A stretch of DNA of 64,000 nucleotides, taken from assembly GCF_900215485.1 (NCBI RefSeq), contig NZ_OCMZ01000002.1:1364001-1428000 (forward strand), read 5' to 3'. The translations under genes and the position numbers were made by a program. The notes beneath the pieces were generated by a model. That model was not told the DNA's origin. It was given only the letters and a program-made list of their open reading frames with translations, and made no database searches. The number at the start of each line of letters is the position of its first letter. Position 1 is the first letter of the stretch. Origin of the DNA: Nitrosovibrio sp. Nv4 (lineage in GTDB: Bacteria > Pseudomonadota > Gammaproteobacteria > Burkholderiales > Nitrosomonadaceae). Shown here piece after piece: positions 21,307 through 29,997 of this stretch.

Positions 21307-21970
21307 ATAAAGTATGGATGGTTGGTGAGTGGGTGGGTAGGCGCTTTGGAAAATACTTAAGGGAGGATGAATTATTCATATGCTTCCACCCTTGCGCTTA
21401 GTTCGGCCTTGCGGGTCTTTATTGCCCCTGACCTGGCGCAAGTGCTCGCTGCCGCCCCCCGGACTCCTCTTTTTTTTATTTTGAGCAATCGGCTTCGAGA
21501 AAGCAATGGATGGCAGAGGACTATGTTACTGCAAAGGCGCCAACATTTAACTAAACTCCGATTAATGCTTCAAAAAATCCTATGTTTCCCCAATCCCTCC
21601 GTAATTTTCCATGCCTCCCGCGGAGCCTGGGACGCAGGGGTAGTTTATTGCAACAGCGAAGGTGGGTAGATGATGACAAGCAGGATTTCTGGCACGAATA
21701 GCTCAATACCGGACCAGGTTAGCCTGGAGGAGAGCCTGCCTGAAAGTATTCGGCCTGCATGATAGCCAAAGAGACTTGCCGCTACCATGGTCCCTCGTTG
21801 GCCACCGCTCCCGCCCACGGTGGCGCGGGCAGAGTGCCAGCGCGTTCTGTGTGTTTCCGAACTGCACTAAACGGGCGATTGTGCAATCATGTGCCCCATA
21901 CTGGGCGAAGAAGCTTAATCGGGGCACTCAAATTCTTTGAAGGCAAGCGTGATGCGAGTAGGAAGAACAT
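21307..21970. other. Intergenic region, no convincing gene
   Basis: Short open frames of 72-100 codons exist on both strands (21367-21669, 21703-21927, 21759-21977) but lack family likeness, coherent composition or spaced ribosome sites. The one at 21367 starts directly on its GGAGG without spacing. Nothing else stands out. Confidence 0.4.
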
Positions 21971-22558
21971 ATGCTGAATGATCCGTCAGTTCTCATACTG
22001 ATGTATTTCATCCTCCCCCTCTGGTTGTTGGCAGGATTTGCCGATTGGCTGTGCCATCGCGCCTCGCATATCGAAACGACGGCTGGCGCCAAGGAATCCA
22101 TATTTCACCTTGTCATGCTCGCCGAGATGGGCCTGCCGTTGCTTGCCGCGATCTTTCTCCAGATAAACGCGTGCATCATCGCCTTCATGATCGTTGCCTT
22201 TTTCCTTCATGAAGCTACGGCACTCTGGGACGTCAGTTATGCTGTCCGTAGGCGAAACGTGTCGCCGGTCGAACAACATGTGCACAGCTTCCAGGAGATG
22301 ATCCCTTTGATGGCGATCCTGTTCGTTATCTCACGGCATTGGGATCAGTTTCAGGCGCTGTTCGGCTTCGGACCCGAGATTGCCCGGTTCGACCTCATCT
22401 GGAAGGAGGAACCTTTGCCTGCGATTTATGTGCTTTCCATCATGACGGTCGCCCTCCTGTTTGAAATTATTCCTTATATAGAGGAATTTTTCCGCGGACT
22501 GCGAGCAAACCATGGCGCGATCGTGCCGCCAGGAGCCCGAGCGCATAAAAACCGTTGA
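21971..22558 (+). CDS. Unknown His-rich integral membrane protein
   Basis: Unrecognised 195-residue protein with about five hydrophobic segments (near residues 8-25, 48-64, 67-88, 113-128, 150-168). Histidines are grouped at membrane edges: CHRASHIE (about 29-36), FLHEATALWDVSYA (about 77-90) and VEQHVHSFQEMIP (about 98-110). The H-x3-H, HE and HVH grouping resembles metal-ligand sets of membrane di-iron or copper enzymes. No family signature is complete enough to name it. Strong hydrophobic pattern and codon use support a real gene. It is alone, divergent from the secreted EEP gene region. Confidence 0.7.
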   Translation: MLNDPSVLILMYFILPLWLLAGFADWLCHRASHIETTAGAKESIFHLVMLAEMGLPLLAAIFLQINACIIAFMIVAFFLHEATALWDVSYAVRRRNVSPVEQHVHSFQEMIPLMAILFVISRHWDQFQALFGFGPEIARFDLIWKEEPLPAIYVLSIMTVALLFEIIPYIEEFFRGLRANHGAIVPPGARAHKNR

Positions 22559-22628
22559 GCCGCATGCCGCTTTATGTGCCAAAGGGTGGGCATTACGATA
22601 CAGAGCCGTGACCGGAAATGCGTGCGCT

Positions 22629-22740
22629 ATTTGATTCCGATCACCATCAAGTTCGATTCACTGAAACGCTCTCTGCCCAGGGTTGAAAACTTCGTATCCT
22701 TCATCCATTCCGTGTAATCGAACCCCCTGGCTCTCAAATT
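22629..22740 (-). pseudogene. C-terminal stub of a second O-methyltransferase
   Basis: Read toward the minus strand, the last 34 codons give FDYTEWMKDTKFSTLGRE and end in LMVIGIK-stop. These line up with the end of the intact methyltransferase at 24594 ([19 protein letters not shown] and SMVIGIK-stop), and the terminal DNA (TATTTGATTCCGAT) is identical. No start or body is present: the homology breaks off at the end of the adjoining EEP gene. It is the 3' remnant of a lost paralogue. Confidence 0.75.
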
Positions 22741-22741
22741 A

Positions 22742-24091
22742 TCACAACTCAAGAACCGTAATTCTGGGACAGTGATCACTGGTCGGAATGGATTGACGGT
22801 TTTTCTTTACCACAGCAATCTTGCGCGACCGAAGGGCGCCAGCTTGTGCCAGCTTGATCGGATCACTGATAACAATATGGTCCAGTCCTTTAAAACCGGT
22901 GCAGCCTCGCTGTGTCGATGTCAGTGGCACCTGGTGCATTGAAGGGGATCCATCGGCAATCTCTTGCCACAGATAGCTGCTTTTGACCCGGCCCTGCTCA
23001 TCCTTTGTATTTGGTTCCGCCGGGTCGATGCCATCAGTGCGAACCTCGGTCTTTGAAACATGCGCCTTGGCCTCCTCGTCTATCCGGCGATTAAAGTCTC
23101 CAAGCAGGACGAATCGCGGGCTTTCCTTAACCACACGGTCGATCCAATCCTCGAGGAGGGGGATCTGGCGATTGAGGACCGCGCAGGCCGGCGCGAGATC
23201 GGTCAGCTTGTGACCGGGGAAGCCGCCCGCCGTTTTTACATTGGCGCAGCCGGACTTGAGGTGAATATTCAAAAAAGTCACCGGTGAGCCATTGATGACC
23301 AGTTCCAAGGCCAACCCTGGTCTGACGCGCCGTGCAAGTGATTCGTCCTCAGGCTGCTCCGTGATCGCAAGGGCCGGATTCGGTTCGCAGCCATACACGC
23401 CGGATGGAATTGTTTTATCCCAGGCAAATGCAACCGTTTGGAAGGTTGTATGCGGTGCGACACAAACATTGAATTGCTCCGCAAATTGACCGAGGACGTA
23501 CTCCAGGACCTCTTGCGACTTTACTTCCTGGAAGGCAATGACCCTGATTTTTTTGTTCCGGATCAGATTCTCGACCGTGGCTCGCAAACCGCTCAGCTTG
23601 ATATTGTAATTCTCCGCTGTTTCGACTCTGCCCGGATTCCGCCTTCTCCCATAGGCATTGCATGGAGCTATCATCATTGCCGCATCAGGGCTCCCTGCTG
23701 CCGCAGCCGTGGCTTCCTGACACCGCTTTGCCCGTTCTTCCTCTTCCGGAACCGCATTCAGCGCGCCCCGCGGCATCTTGACCCGGCTATCGCACCAGTC
23801 AACTTCCGGCGTACCGCAAACTTCGACATGACGTTTGAAGTCGTCAACGGTCCCGGCCCATGCCATGTTGAAGACTGCGATACCTGTTGGGGAAGCTTCT
23901 TTGCCCTGTACACCGGCTGGCAAGACCGATAACAGGATAGCCAGTAAGGACGTGATGCGGGAAAGAGGCGTGCAAACTCTCCTGATGAGGCAGCCAGCCG
24001 GTTTGCCAGCGATTATTGCGGCACACCAGCGAACTCCGCCGATACATCGGTTCTGGACTTGCTTCTTAATAGTCCCTGTCAGACGTCTCAT
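22742..24091 (-). CDS. Endonuclease/exonuclease/phosphatase (EEP) family protein, likely secreted
   Basis: 449-residue protein with the EEP (DNase I-like) fold. Motifs in order: IAVFNMAW opening strand (about residue 70), the metal ligand Glu in VIAFQEVKSQEVLEY (about 187), the catalytic His region TFLNIHLKSGC, DFN in RFVLLGDFNRRIDEE (about 335), and the final SDHCPRI (about 440). A hydrophobic segment ending PAGVQG-KEAS (about residues 44-64) reads as a signal peptide, so the real start may lie downstream of the long N-terminus. Several Cys pairs fit an exported protein. It could cut nucleic acid or a phosphoester lipid; not resolvable here. It lies between the methyltransferase stub and a small lipoprotein on the same strand. 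Confidence 0.82.
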   Translation of the reverse strand: MRRLTGTIKKQVQNRCIGGVRWCAAIIAGKPAGCLIRRVCTPLSRITSLLAILLSVLPAGVQGKEASPTGIAVFNMAWAGTVDDFKRHVEVCGTPEVDWCDSRVKMPRGALNAVPEEEERAKRCQEATAAAAGSPDAAMMIAPCNAYGRRRNPGRVETAENYNIKLSGLRATVENLIRNKKIRVIAFQEVKSQEVLEYVLGQFAEQFNVCVAPHTTFQTVAFAWDKTIPSGVYGCEPNPALAITEQPEDESLARRVRPGLALELVINGSPVTFLNIHLKSGCANVKTAGGFPGHKLTDLAPACAVLNRQIPLLEDWIDRVVKESPRFVLLGDFNRRIDEEAKAHVSKTEVRTDGIDPAEPNTKDEQGRVKSSYLWQEIADGSPSMHQVPLTSTQRGCTGFKGLDHIVISDPIKLAQAGALRSRKIAVVKKNRQSIPTSDHCPRITVLEL

Positions 24092-24174
24092 GTTACTTAC
24101 CGAACGCGTGTTGTTCGTCTTGTTCCGATATGGTCGGCAGTCCGTTCCACAAACTTGTCGGGTGTCGCTTCAAG

Positions 24175-24495
24175 TTAGGATTCAGGCCGATCGGCCTCCT
24201 TGCACTTGATTTGCCATAAAAGCTTGGTATCTTTAGGCGGGGGTCCCAAATGATCCAGAAGTACAGGCGCTTGCTCGCCAATGAGTACATATCCCGATTT
24301 ACAAATTTCATTAGCACGCTTCGCCAATGTTCGGGTTGCCCAATCCCGACTCGTCGGGCAAGGGCCCAATTTGGTTTTGATGAAATAATGCGTTGTCCCA
24401 TCATTTAATGTCTTGGAGGTCTGCTCATAATCGGGCGAGCCGGCACAAGCAGTCAGCAGCGGGATAGCCAATAATGCGATTGCAGCGGTTTTCAT
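24175..24495 (-). CDS. Small lipoprotein, unknown function
   Basis: 106 residues from ATG 24495, with AGGAAAACT just upstream. A signal peptide ends in the lipobox LLTACAG (Cys at about residue 17). The mature part (YEQTSKTLNDGTTHYFIKTK) has three further cysteines and no recognised domain. It sits between the methyltransferase and the EEP gene, all on the minus strand with gaps of about 85-100 bp. Confidence 0.7.
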   Translation of the reverse strand: MKTAAIALLAIPLLTACAGSPDYEQTSKTLNDGTTHYFIKTKLGPCPTSRDWATRTLAKRANEICKSGYVLIGEQAPVLLDHLGPPPKDTKLLWQIKCKEADRPES

Positions 24496-24593
24496 AGTTT
24501 TCCTGAGCGTGGGGGTGCAAGCTTCCTGATACAGGAACGGACATAAGGCCGGCGGAATGGAATTTCTTGACTGCGGTCCGAGACCGCTTCGAT

Positions 24594-25607
24594 CTATTTG
24601 ATTCCGATTACCATCGAATCCGCGCCAATCAATGGTTCTACATGTATGTCGGAGAAGCCGGTGCCTTTCATCCATCCCGCGCAGTCGGCACCCGTAAAAT
24701 CGAAACCTCCCGGCGTTTCTATCAGCATGTTCAGGCTCATCATTAACCCGAAAGCGTTCTTTGAACGGTCATCGTCAATGATGGACTCATAAACGATCAA
24801 AGCCCCGCCTGCGGGAATTGCGTCAAACGCCTTCCGGATGAGCATCTTCTTCGTGGGAAGATCCCAATCATGCAAAATATGCCCCATCAGCACAACATCT
24901 GCCTGTGGCAGCTCATCCTTGAAGAAATCGCCGGACACGAAATCGACCCTGTCGGCAACACCTGCGGTTTCCGCATACTGCCGGAAAACCGGCGCAACCT
25001 CTGGCCGGTCGAACCCTGACCCGCGCAAATGACGATTTGCAAGCGCAATCTGCACCGCCAAGTCTCCCTGGGCAGTGCCCACGTCGATAAACGTATGGTA
25101 ATCCTGCCAAGGAAAGGTGCGCGCAATGATTGTATTGGCTGCATGACTGACACCGGTCATCGCGGAGAGAAATTCCTTTAAGCTTGCGGGATCGGCGTAA
25201 ATGGTCTCGAAAAGATCCGCCTCACCGTCCTTGCATTCATTCTGCGGTTTGCCGGTGCGAAGCGCGTCGGTGAGATTGCTCCAAATTGGGTAGAGGCGGC
25301 GGTTTGCCATCTCAAGAATACCGCCAATGTAGGAGGGTTTATTACGGTCGAGAAACAGATCAGTCTCAGGCGTGTTGCTGTAGCGGCTCCCGTCGCGCTT
25401 CAGGAAGCCGAGCGCAACCAGCGCATCAAGAAAATCGAGTGCCCCGCGCGGGTGCAGCCCAACCCGCTCCCGGAGTGAATCCAGACTCGCCGGACCTTGC
25501 GCCAGTTCGGTAAAAACGCCCAACTCAACAGCGCAGAGCAGCGTTTTGGATGCCCAAAAGGCCATGCCGGTCTGCAAGATATTTTCGGGAGTAGGTTGGT
25601 TGCTCAT
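24594..25607 (-). CDS. SAM-dependent O-methyltransferase (Methyltransf_2 type)
   Basis: Small-molecule O-methyltransferase of 337 residues. The N-terminal winged-helix dimerisation domain (about residues 5-95; LREVG-type [20 protein letters not shown]) is followed by the catalytic domain. There the SAM loop [19 protein letters not shown] (about 176-194), the acidic residue after [11 protein letters not shown], and the catalytic-base region [10 protein letters not shown] (His-Asp, about 242-251) are seen. [20 protein letters not shown] and the C-terminus close the fold. This class includes acetylserotonin and hydroxyneurosporene methyltransferases. GGAG lies before ATG 25607. The substrate is unknown; a 3' stub of a paralogue lies about 2 kb downstream. 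Confidence 0.88.
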   Translation of the reverse strand: MSNQPTPENILQTGMAFWASKTLLCAVELGVFTELAQGPASLDSLRERVGLHPRGALDFLDALVALGFLKRDGSRYSNTPETDLFLDRNKPSYIGGILEMANRRLYPIWSNLTDALRTGKPQNECKDGEADLFETIYADPASLKEFLSAMTGVSHAANTIIARTFPWQDYHTFIDVGTAQGDLAVQIALANRHLRGSGFDRPEVAPVFRQYAETAGVADRVDFVSGDFFKDELPQADVVLMGHILHDWDLPTKKMLIRKAFDAIPAGGALIVYESIIDDDRSKNAFGLMMSLNMLIETPGGFDFTGADCAGWMKGTGFSDIHVEPLIGADSMVIGIK

Positions 25608-26450
25608 TTGTACTCCTGGCGGAAAAACGTCCGATTTAGATGGATCTCGAATATATATTCATGCCGGAATCATTCGTCTATTGTCGTGCTTCTGTACTTG
25701 GAACCGATACATACGAATAAACGCATCACGTCTTGAGTGACGAAACCCAGCCGAGGCCGCTCTGCAGTTGCCCAAACGTCTCAATTTAGCGGCAGGCAGC
25801 TATCCTCTTCAAGTCTCAACGGTATCAATTGGATGGCGCTGAGTATACCGTTTGCATCACAAAACAAAATTTGTGAACTTCGCCGGGGCGCTTCTCGATT
25901 GTAAGTTAGTTACCAACATGCCACAAGTTGGCGCATACACGGAAAAAAATGTTGTGCTGCAGGTAGGAATGGGTGTTTGGTAGAAAGGCTCGATTTTAAT
26001 TCCAGTCTGCTACCTGCTCTAAGAGTATCCGGGGTAAGTCAAAGCGAGGCGACGCAAGAACTTCAGGTTACGTGTCGGCCTCGGAGCCGAGGAGCCATCT
26101 GTCCTTGAGGATACCTGTCATTCCGGACATCCGCGCCACTGAATGCCTCATCACATCAGCTTGCCCCACAAGGCATTCGATGAGCTACGGTTCTTGCCTG
26201 AATTATATTTATGGTTTAAGAATAAATAGGAACAGGCACAACACCAAGAAGTTGGGCCAGGTAATAATTGGAGCGGGATGGCGGAGGCGGTCCGCCATCA
26301 AGGAATCCTGGGGGAAATCCCAGTTTCCCTGGAGATTCACGTTCAAGTTCGTGATACCCCTAAGCATGCTGTTCCTTATTCAGGATCCAGTGGATACATA
26401 ACCACCTGAGCAAAAGTGCCGGACGCTACTGGTCATATGGGAACCAAGCA
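25608..26450. other. Long intergenic region, no convincing gene
   Basis: About 840 bp with one 109-codon frame on the + strand (26072-26401) that has no recognisable domain, signal or ribosome site. The sequence is AT-richer than the genes on either side. Nothing else can be supported. Confidence 0.4.
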
Positions 26451-28289
26451 ATGACAAGAAACGCGAACCTCTATGATATCTGTGATCAGCCGATCCTTGA
26501 AGGAGAGTGCCTCACTCCTCCGGGACGCAATCTTCGGTTCATATACAGAAAAGTGGCCGGCCATACCGTCCTGAAGTATTTGATTCTCAAAGGCTGCCGA
26601 CACCCTGCTATAGGGGTTACGGAAATATCCCGTTATCAAGAGATGATGCGTAAAGCCATGCAGGCCAGCGCTGATAACTGGCAGGATCCGCTGTGGATCG
26701 AAACAACCTTCCATTCTTTGGCTCGACTTCTTGATAGCATCGAAAACCCCCGTTGGCAGCAGCGCGAAAAGGCTGAGCGGATCGACAGTGAACCGAGTCG
26801 AACAGACTTGCAGACGATAATCGATAACTGTCTGCAGGACATTTTACGGATCTGGGATCAGGATAAGAATGACCCCTGGTTTCCAGTTGCCGCACAGGTC
26901 GAGTTATCGGGCGATGACCATATGGATGGCAAGAATTTTATCAATGTATTACAGGGAGTTGGTTCCTTCGAATATAAAAATATCACAGTGTTGTTTGCGT
27001 TGATACGCTGCTTTCTGATGACGAACCCCGGCAAACTCCGGCTCATCCGAAAACCTTATCGCGGGATTTGCGAGCCCCTGTCCGTATCCTCTACGTTGAT
27101 CTGGCACAGAATAGCCTTTTCAGATATCAATTTTTTCGAACATCTGCTTGTATTTTTAGACTCGAATGCCTCGCGGCAGCATTATGCTCGTATCGTCCCC
27201 ATTCTGGAAAATTTGCTGCGCTACTGCGTATGCAGCAGTCGGGAGTGGCTTGAGACGCCGAATAACCACATTAAGCACCCCGCTATCACCTGCTTTCCGA
27301 ACGATGCGGAGGGAAGACCCTTGTGCCGGCTGTCCGAAGAAGCCATGCAAAAGAAACGGAGCCTGGGATTCGGTGATTACATTCCCGATACGGATACAAC
27401 CTTTCTCACTTTGGCGATGGCGAGAAAGTGGCTTGATTTTGTGCAGAGGGAGCAACTGACGGTGGACAAAGCGCTTCTGGAAGCCTGTGAGTCGTTGCTG
27501 GCTTATCCTTGGGTGGAAATTATCAGCGAATACCAGGTAGGAGGTAAATACAACTCAAATCCACCCACCATTCACATCACCAAGCCCTTGGATTACGAGG
27601 GCGCCGTGCCTATTTGGTTTGATAAAACGTTCAAGAACGCTGACGGCAGGATAATCAGGGAAATGTTGGGTAATGAGATTTGCCCAGGCCATAACATGGA
27701 CATCCTGGACGCCATTCTTGTTAACAGGAAGCAATGGAGTGCCTTGGAGGGTGAAAATCTGGCCTTTTTACAGCGGTTGCTTAATTTTCATTACCGAGCC
27801 TTTGTAAGCGGTAATTTCCGTCATGAAACGGCCCTCAAGTATTATTTACCGGAAATTTATGTCTATTATTTCGGGCGCCTGTACCAGACTTACGGAATGC
27901 TTACCGATATGGATAAACGTATCCTTGACCCTGAAGAAAAAATGGAAGACATGCGTCGGATTGCTCAGCAGTACTGCAAGGATGAGCTAATCGGGTATTC
28001 ACTCAATGCCTTCGATGCCGCCTTGGCGGTATCTGCGCTAGTGCTGCTGGCATATGAGCCAAGACATGACGGAGTAATTGCTGCTGGCCTCAACGTGCTT
28101 AGCCAGGCGATGGGGGAAGGCAGGGGCAGGCATCCTTACCGAGCCTACGAATGGAACCGCATGCGTCACCCTACCCGGATTCTGGTTGGCAGTGAGGTTG
28201 CAACTTCCCTGTTTGTGCTGAGAGCATGCAGCGAAGCCATGCGCTATCTTGAGTTAAGCGGGATGGATGCGTCCATGAGAACGGGGTGA
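26451..28289 (+). CDS. Unknown 612-residue helical protein
   Basis: Not recognised. A complete frame with even amino-acid use and no signal peptide or membrane segment. It is rich in Trp, Tyr and Leu in helical stretches, with a Cys pair CVCSSREWLETPNNHIKH (about 261-278) and the motif GFGDYIPDTDTTFLTLAMAR (about 304-323). The D-x-D-T-T region and long helix repeats recall alpha/alpha-toroid proteins such as terpene-cyclase or prenyltransferase-like folds, but no full signature is present. Another Asp-rich stretch is CPGHNMDILDAILVNRKQW (about 411-429). It stands alone, 226 bp before the ADP-ribosylglycohydrolase on the same strand. Confidence 0.75.
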   Translation: MTRNANLYDICDQPILEGECLTPPGRNLRFIYRKVAGHTVLKYLILKGCRHPAIGVTEISRYQEMMRKAMQASADNWQDPLWIETTFHSLARLLDSIENPRWQQREKAERIDSEPSRTDLQTIIDNCLQDILRIWDQDKNDPWFPVAAQVELSGDDHMDGKNFINVLQGVGSFEYKNITVLFALIRCFLMTNPGKLRLIRKPYRGICEPLSVSSTLIWHRIAFSDINFFEHLLVFLDSNASRQHYARIVPILENLLRYCVCSSREWLETPNNHIKHPAITCFPNDAEGRPLCRLSEEAMQKKRSLGFGDYIPDTDTTFLTLAMARKWLDFVQREQLTVDKALLEACESLLAYPWVEIISEYQVGGKYNSNPPTIHITKPLDYEGAVPIWFDKTFKNADGRIIREMLGNEICPGHNMDILDAILVNRKQWSALEGENLAFLQRLLNFHYRAFVSGNFRHETALKYYLPEIYVYYFGRLYQTYGMLTDMDKRILDPEEKMEDMRRIAQQYCKDELIGYSLNAFDAALAVSALVLLAYEPRHDGVIAAGLNVLSQAMGEGRGRHPYRAYEWNRMRHPTRILVGSEVATSLFVLRACSEAMRYLELSGMDASMRTG

Positions 28290-28515
28290 AACCCAGTTGG
28301 GGATTTGCCGGCGCCGAGTATGGCAAAACCATGAAGTGATCAACTCCGGCATTCCCGGATTAATGCATACAAGGCGCGCAGCACAGGCGCCGCTCCCTCT
28401 TTCGTATTTTTTTCCCCAATGCTCGAAAGACCACCAGAGACCCTACTAGAGACACCTACAAAACTGAAAAAAGATTTGTTTGGATAATTAGGTTAACCAA
28501 GAGGAGGATCAGAAC

Positions 28516-29610
28516 ATGTCCGACCCCGCCATACAGGACCGCGCCGCCGGCGCCATCATGGGCGCCTTTATAGGGGATGCATTAGGCCTCGGCCCCCACT
28601 GGTACTACGACCTGGCAGTGCTCCGCCGCGACTACGGCGACTGGATCACGACCTATGCCGACCCCAAGCCCGGCCGCTACCATAGCGAACTCAAGGCAGG
28701 CCAACTCTCCCAAGGGGGCATCATTCTCCGGCTCATGCTGCGCTCGCTCGTCGAGCGCGGCGGCTATGATGAAGCGGACTTCTGCCGGCGCATGGATGAG
28801 GAAATATTCCCGTTGCTCAATGGCATGCCGGTGCACGGACCGGGCGGATACACCCAGCAGTCGATCCGCGATGCCTGGCGCAAGCGTGTCCAGCAGAACC
28901 TGCCCTGGGGGCAAACGGGAGGCCAGGCCGATACCACCGAAGCGATAGGGCGCACGCTCGCCCTGGCGGTTCGCTACGCCTTCCAGCCACAGGAGCTGGC
29001 CGCCGCCATCTCCAGCAATACACGCCTCACCCAGATCGACGATACCGTCGTTACCCTGACTGTCGCGTACGGGGCAGTGCTGGGTCTTCTGGTGCAGGGA
29101 CACAAGCTCAACAGAAGCCTTTCCGGCAAGCTCATGCGTTTGGCAAGGGCGGGAAAACTGCCTTTCCATACCATGGCGCATACCGACCTGCAGCCGCCAC
29201 AGGAGGATCGTCCGCGAAAAAGCTGGCATTTCGTCTCGCCGGACGCCCTGCTCACGCCCTCATATGTCGCCGCGGCCGCGGTGGACCCCGATATCCGGAT
29301 AGAGCCCGCATGGAAAGTCTCCATCGTTTATGGCATGACCTGCGCCATCTATCACCAGCTTCCCGCAGCCTACCATCTCACTGCCCGCTTTCCGGACGAT
29401 TTCGAATCGGCTGTTCTCCACGCTGTGAATGGCGGTGGCGAAAACCAGGCTCGCGCCGTATTGACCGGCGCCCTGGTCGGAGCCCAAACGGGGCTATCGG
29501 GAATACCCCGGCGCTTCCTCGATGGCCTGGACGAAGCCGAAACACTCCGGCGATTTGCGACGGAACTGGCCACGAAAGTGGGCGCTTCAACCGCCGGCGG
29601 GGAGAGTTGA
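28516..29610 (+). CDS. ADP-ribosylglycohydrolase family protein
   Basis: Predicted hydrolase of 364 residues in the ARH/DraG superfamily, which removes ADP-ribose from proteins or nucleic acids or cuts related N-glycosides using two Mg ions. N-terminal motif RAAGAIMGAFIGDALGLGPH (about residues 9-28) carries the first metal Asp. GGQADTTEAIGRTLAL (about 135-150) and RLTQIDDTVVTLTVAYGA (about 171-188) supply the others. GGGENQARAVLTGALVGAQT near residue 310 is the C-terminal phosphate-binding loop. AGGAGG precedes ATG 28516. The Arg-specific target, as in DraG on nitrogenase reductase, cannot be assumed: no nif or draT gene is nearby. Confidence 0.88.
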   Translation: MSDPAIQDRAAGAIMGAFIGDALGLGPHWYYDLAVLRRDYGDWITTYADPKPGRYHSELKAGQLSQGGIILRLMLRSLVERGGYDEADFCRRMDEEIFPLLNGMPVHGPGGYTQQSIRDAWRKRVQQNLPWGQTGGQADTTEAIGRTLALAVRYAFQPQELAAAISSNTRLTQIDDTVVTLTVAYGAVLGLLVQGHKLNRSLSGKLMRLARAGKLPFHTMAHTDLQPPQEDRPRKSWHFVSPDALLTPSYVAAAAVDPDIRIEPAWKVSIVYGMTCAIYHQLPAAYHLTARFPDDFESAVLHAVNGGGENQARAVLTGALVGAQTGLSGIPRRFLDGLDEAETLRRFATELATKVGASTAGGES

Positions 29611-29997
29611 AAAACCCTGGAGAAACCCCCCATTGATGTGCTTATCTTAAACAGGAAAACATTGTCCGTTTATGGCGAGCGGCAGCAGGTTCTTGGCTCC
29701 TCCCGACCTCATGAATCGCCATGTACCTGTAAGATACTCCAGCTATTGAAAACTCTCCCTTTGTTATCTAATGGCGGTAATTAGAAACGGATTGAGTGGC
29801 CAGGTACAAACGAAGCTTGCAGCATATCAACTCCTTTAAGCGTCAACTACACATCCCGCCCCCGAATCTGCACAGCATTCGAATTAGACATCCGTTAAGA
29901 ACCCAGCCACATTTACCATTTAGCCGACAAGCTCATGTGCTGCTGGCAGGGTTAATTGGCGAGATTTCCGACGGGACAAACATACGGGAAGAGATTA
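29611..29997. other. Intergenic leader of the hybrid kinase operon
   Basis: 387 bp without a supported gene. A 103-codon frame (29796-30107) overlaps the kinase in another frame and is rejected. No clear promoter box is seen. Confidence 0.4.

Noticed and set aside
21367-21669. 100-codon + frame starting right on GGAGG
   Set aside because: No spacing between ribosome site and ATG, odd composition, no domain.
22700-22725. GGTTCGATTAC, tRNA T-loop-like text on the minus strand
   Set aside because: It aligns with the coding end of the methyltransferase stub and no acceptor or anticodon stem is found.
24594-25607. Could the O-methyltransferase belong to a carotenoid or antibiotic cluster
   Set aside because: No pathway neighbour is present; only a small lipoprotein and an EEP protein adjoin it.
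26072-26401. 109-codon + frame in the long intergenic region
   Set aside because: No domain, signal or ribosome site; composition like random sequence.
28516-29610. DraG control of nitrogenase
   Set aside because: No draT or nif gene in the window; only the general ADP-ribosylglycohydrolase family is supported.
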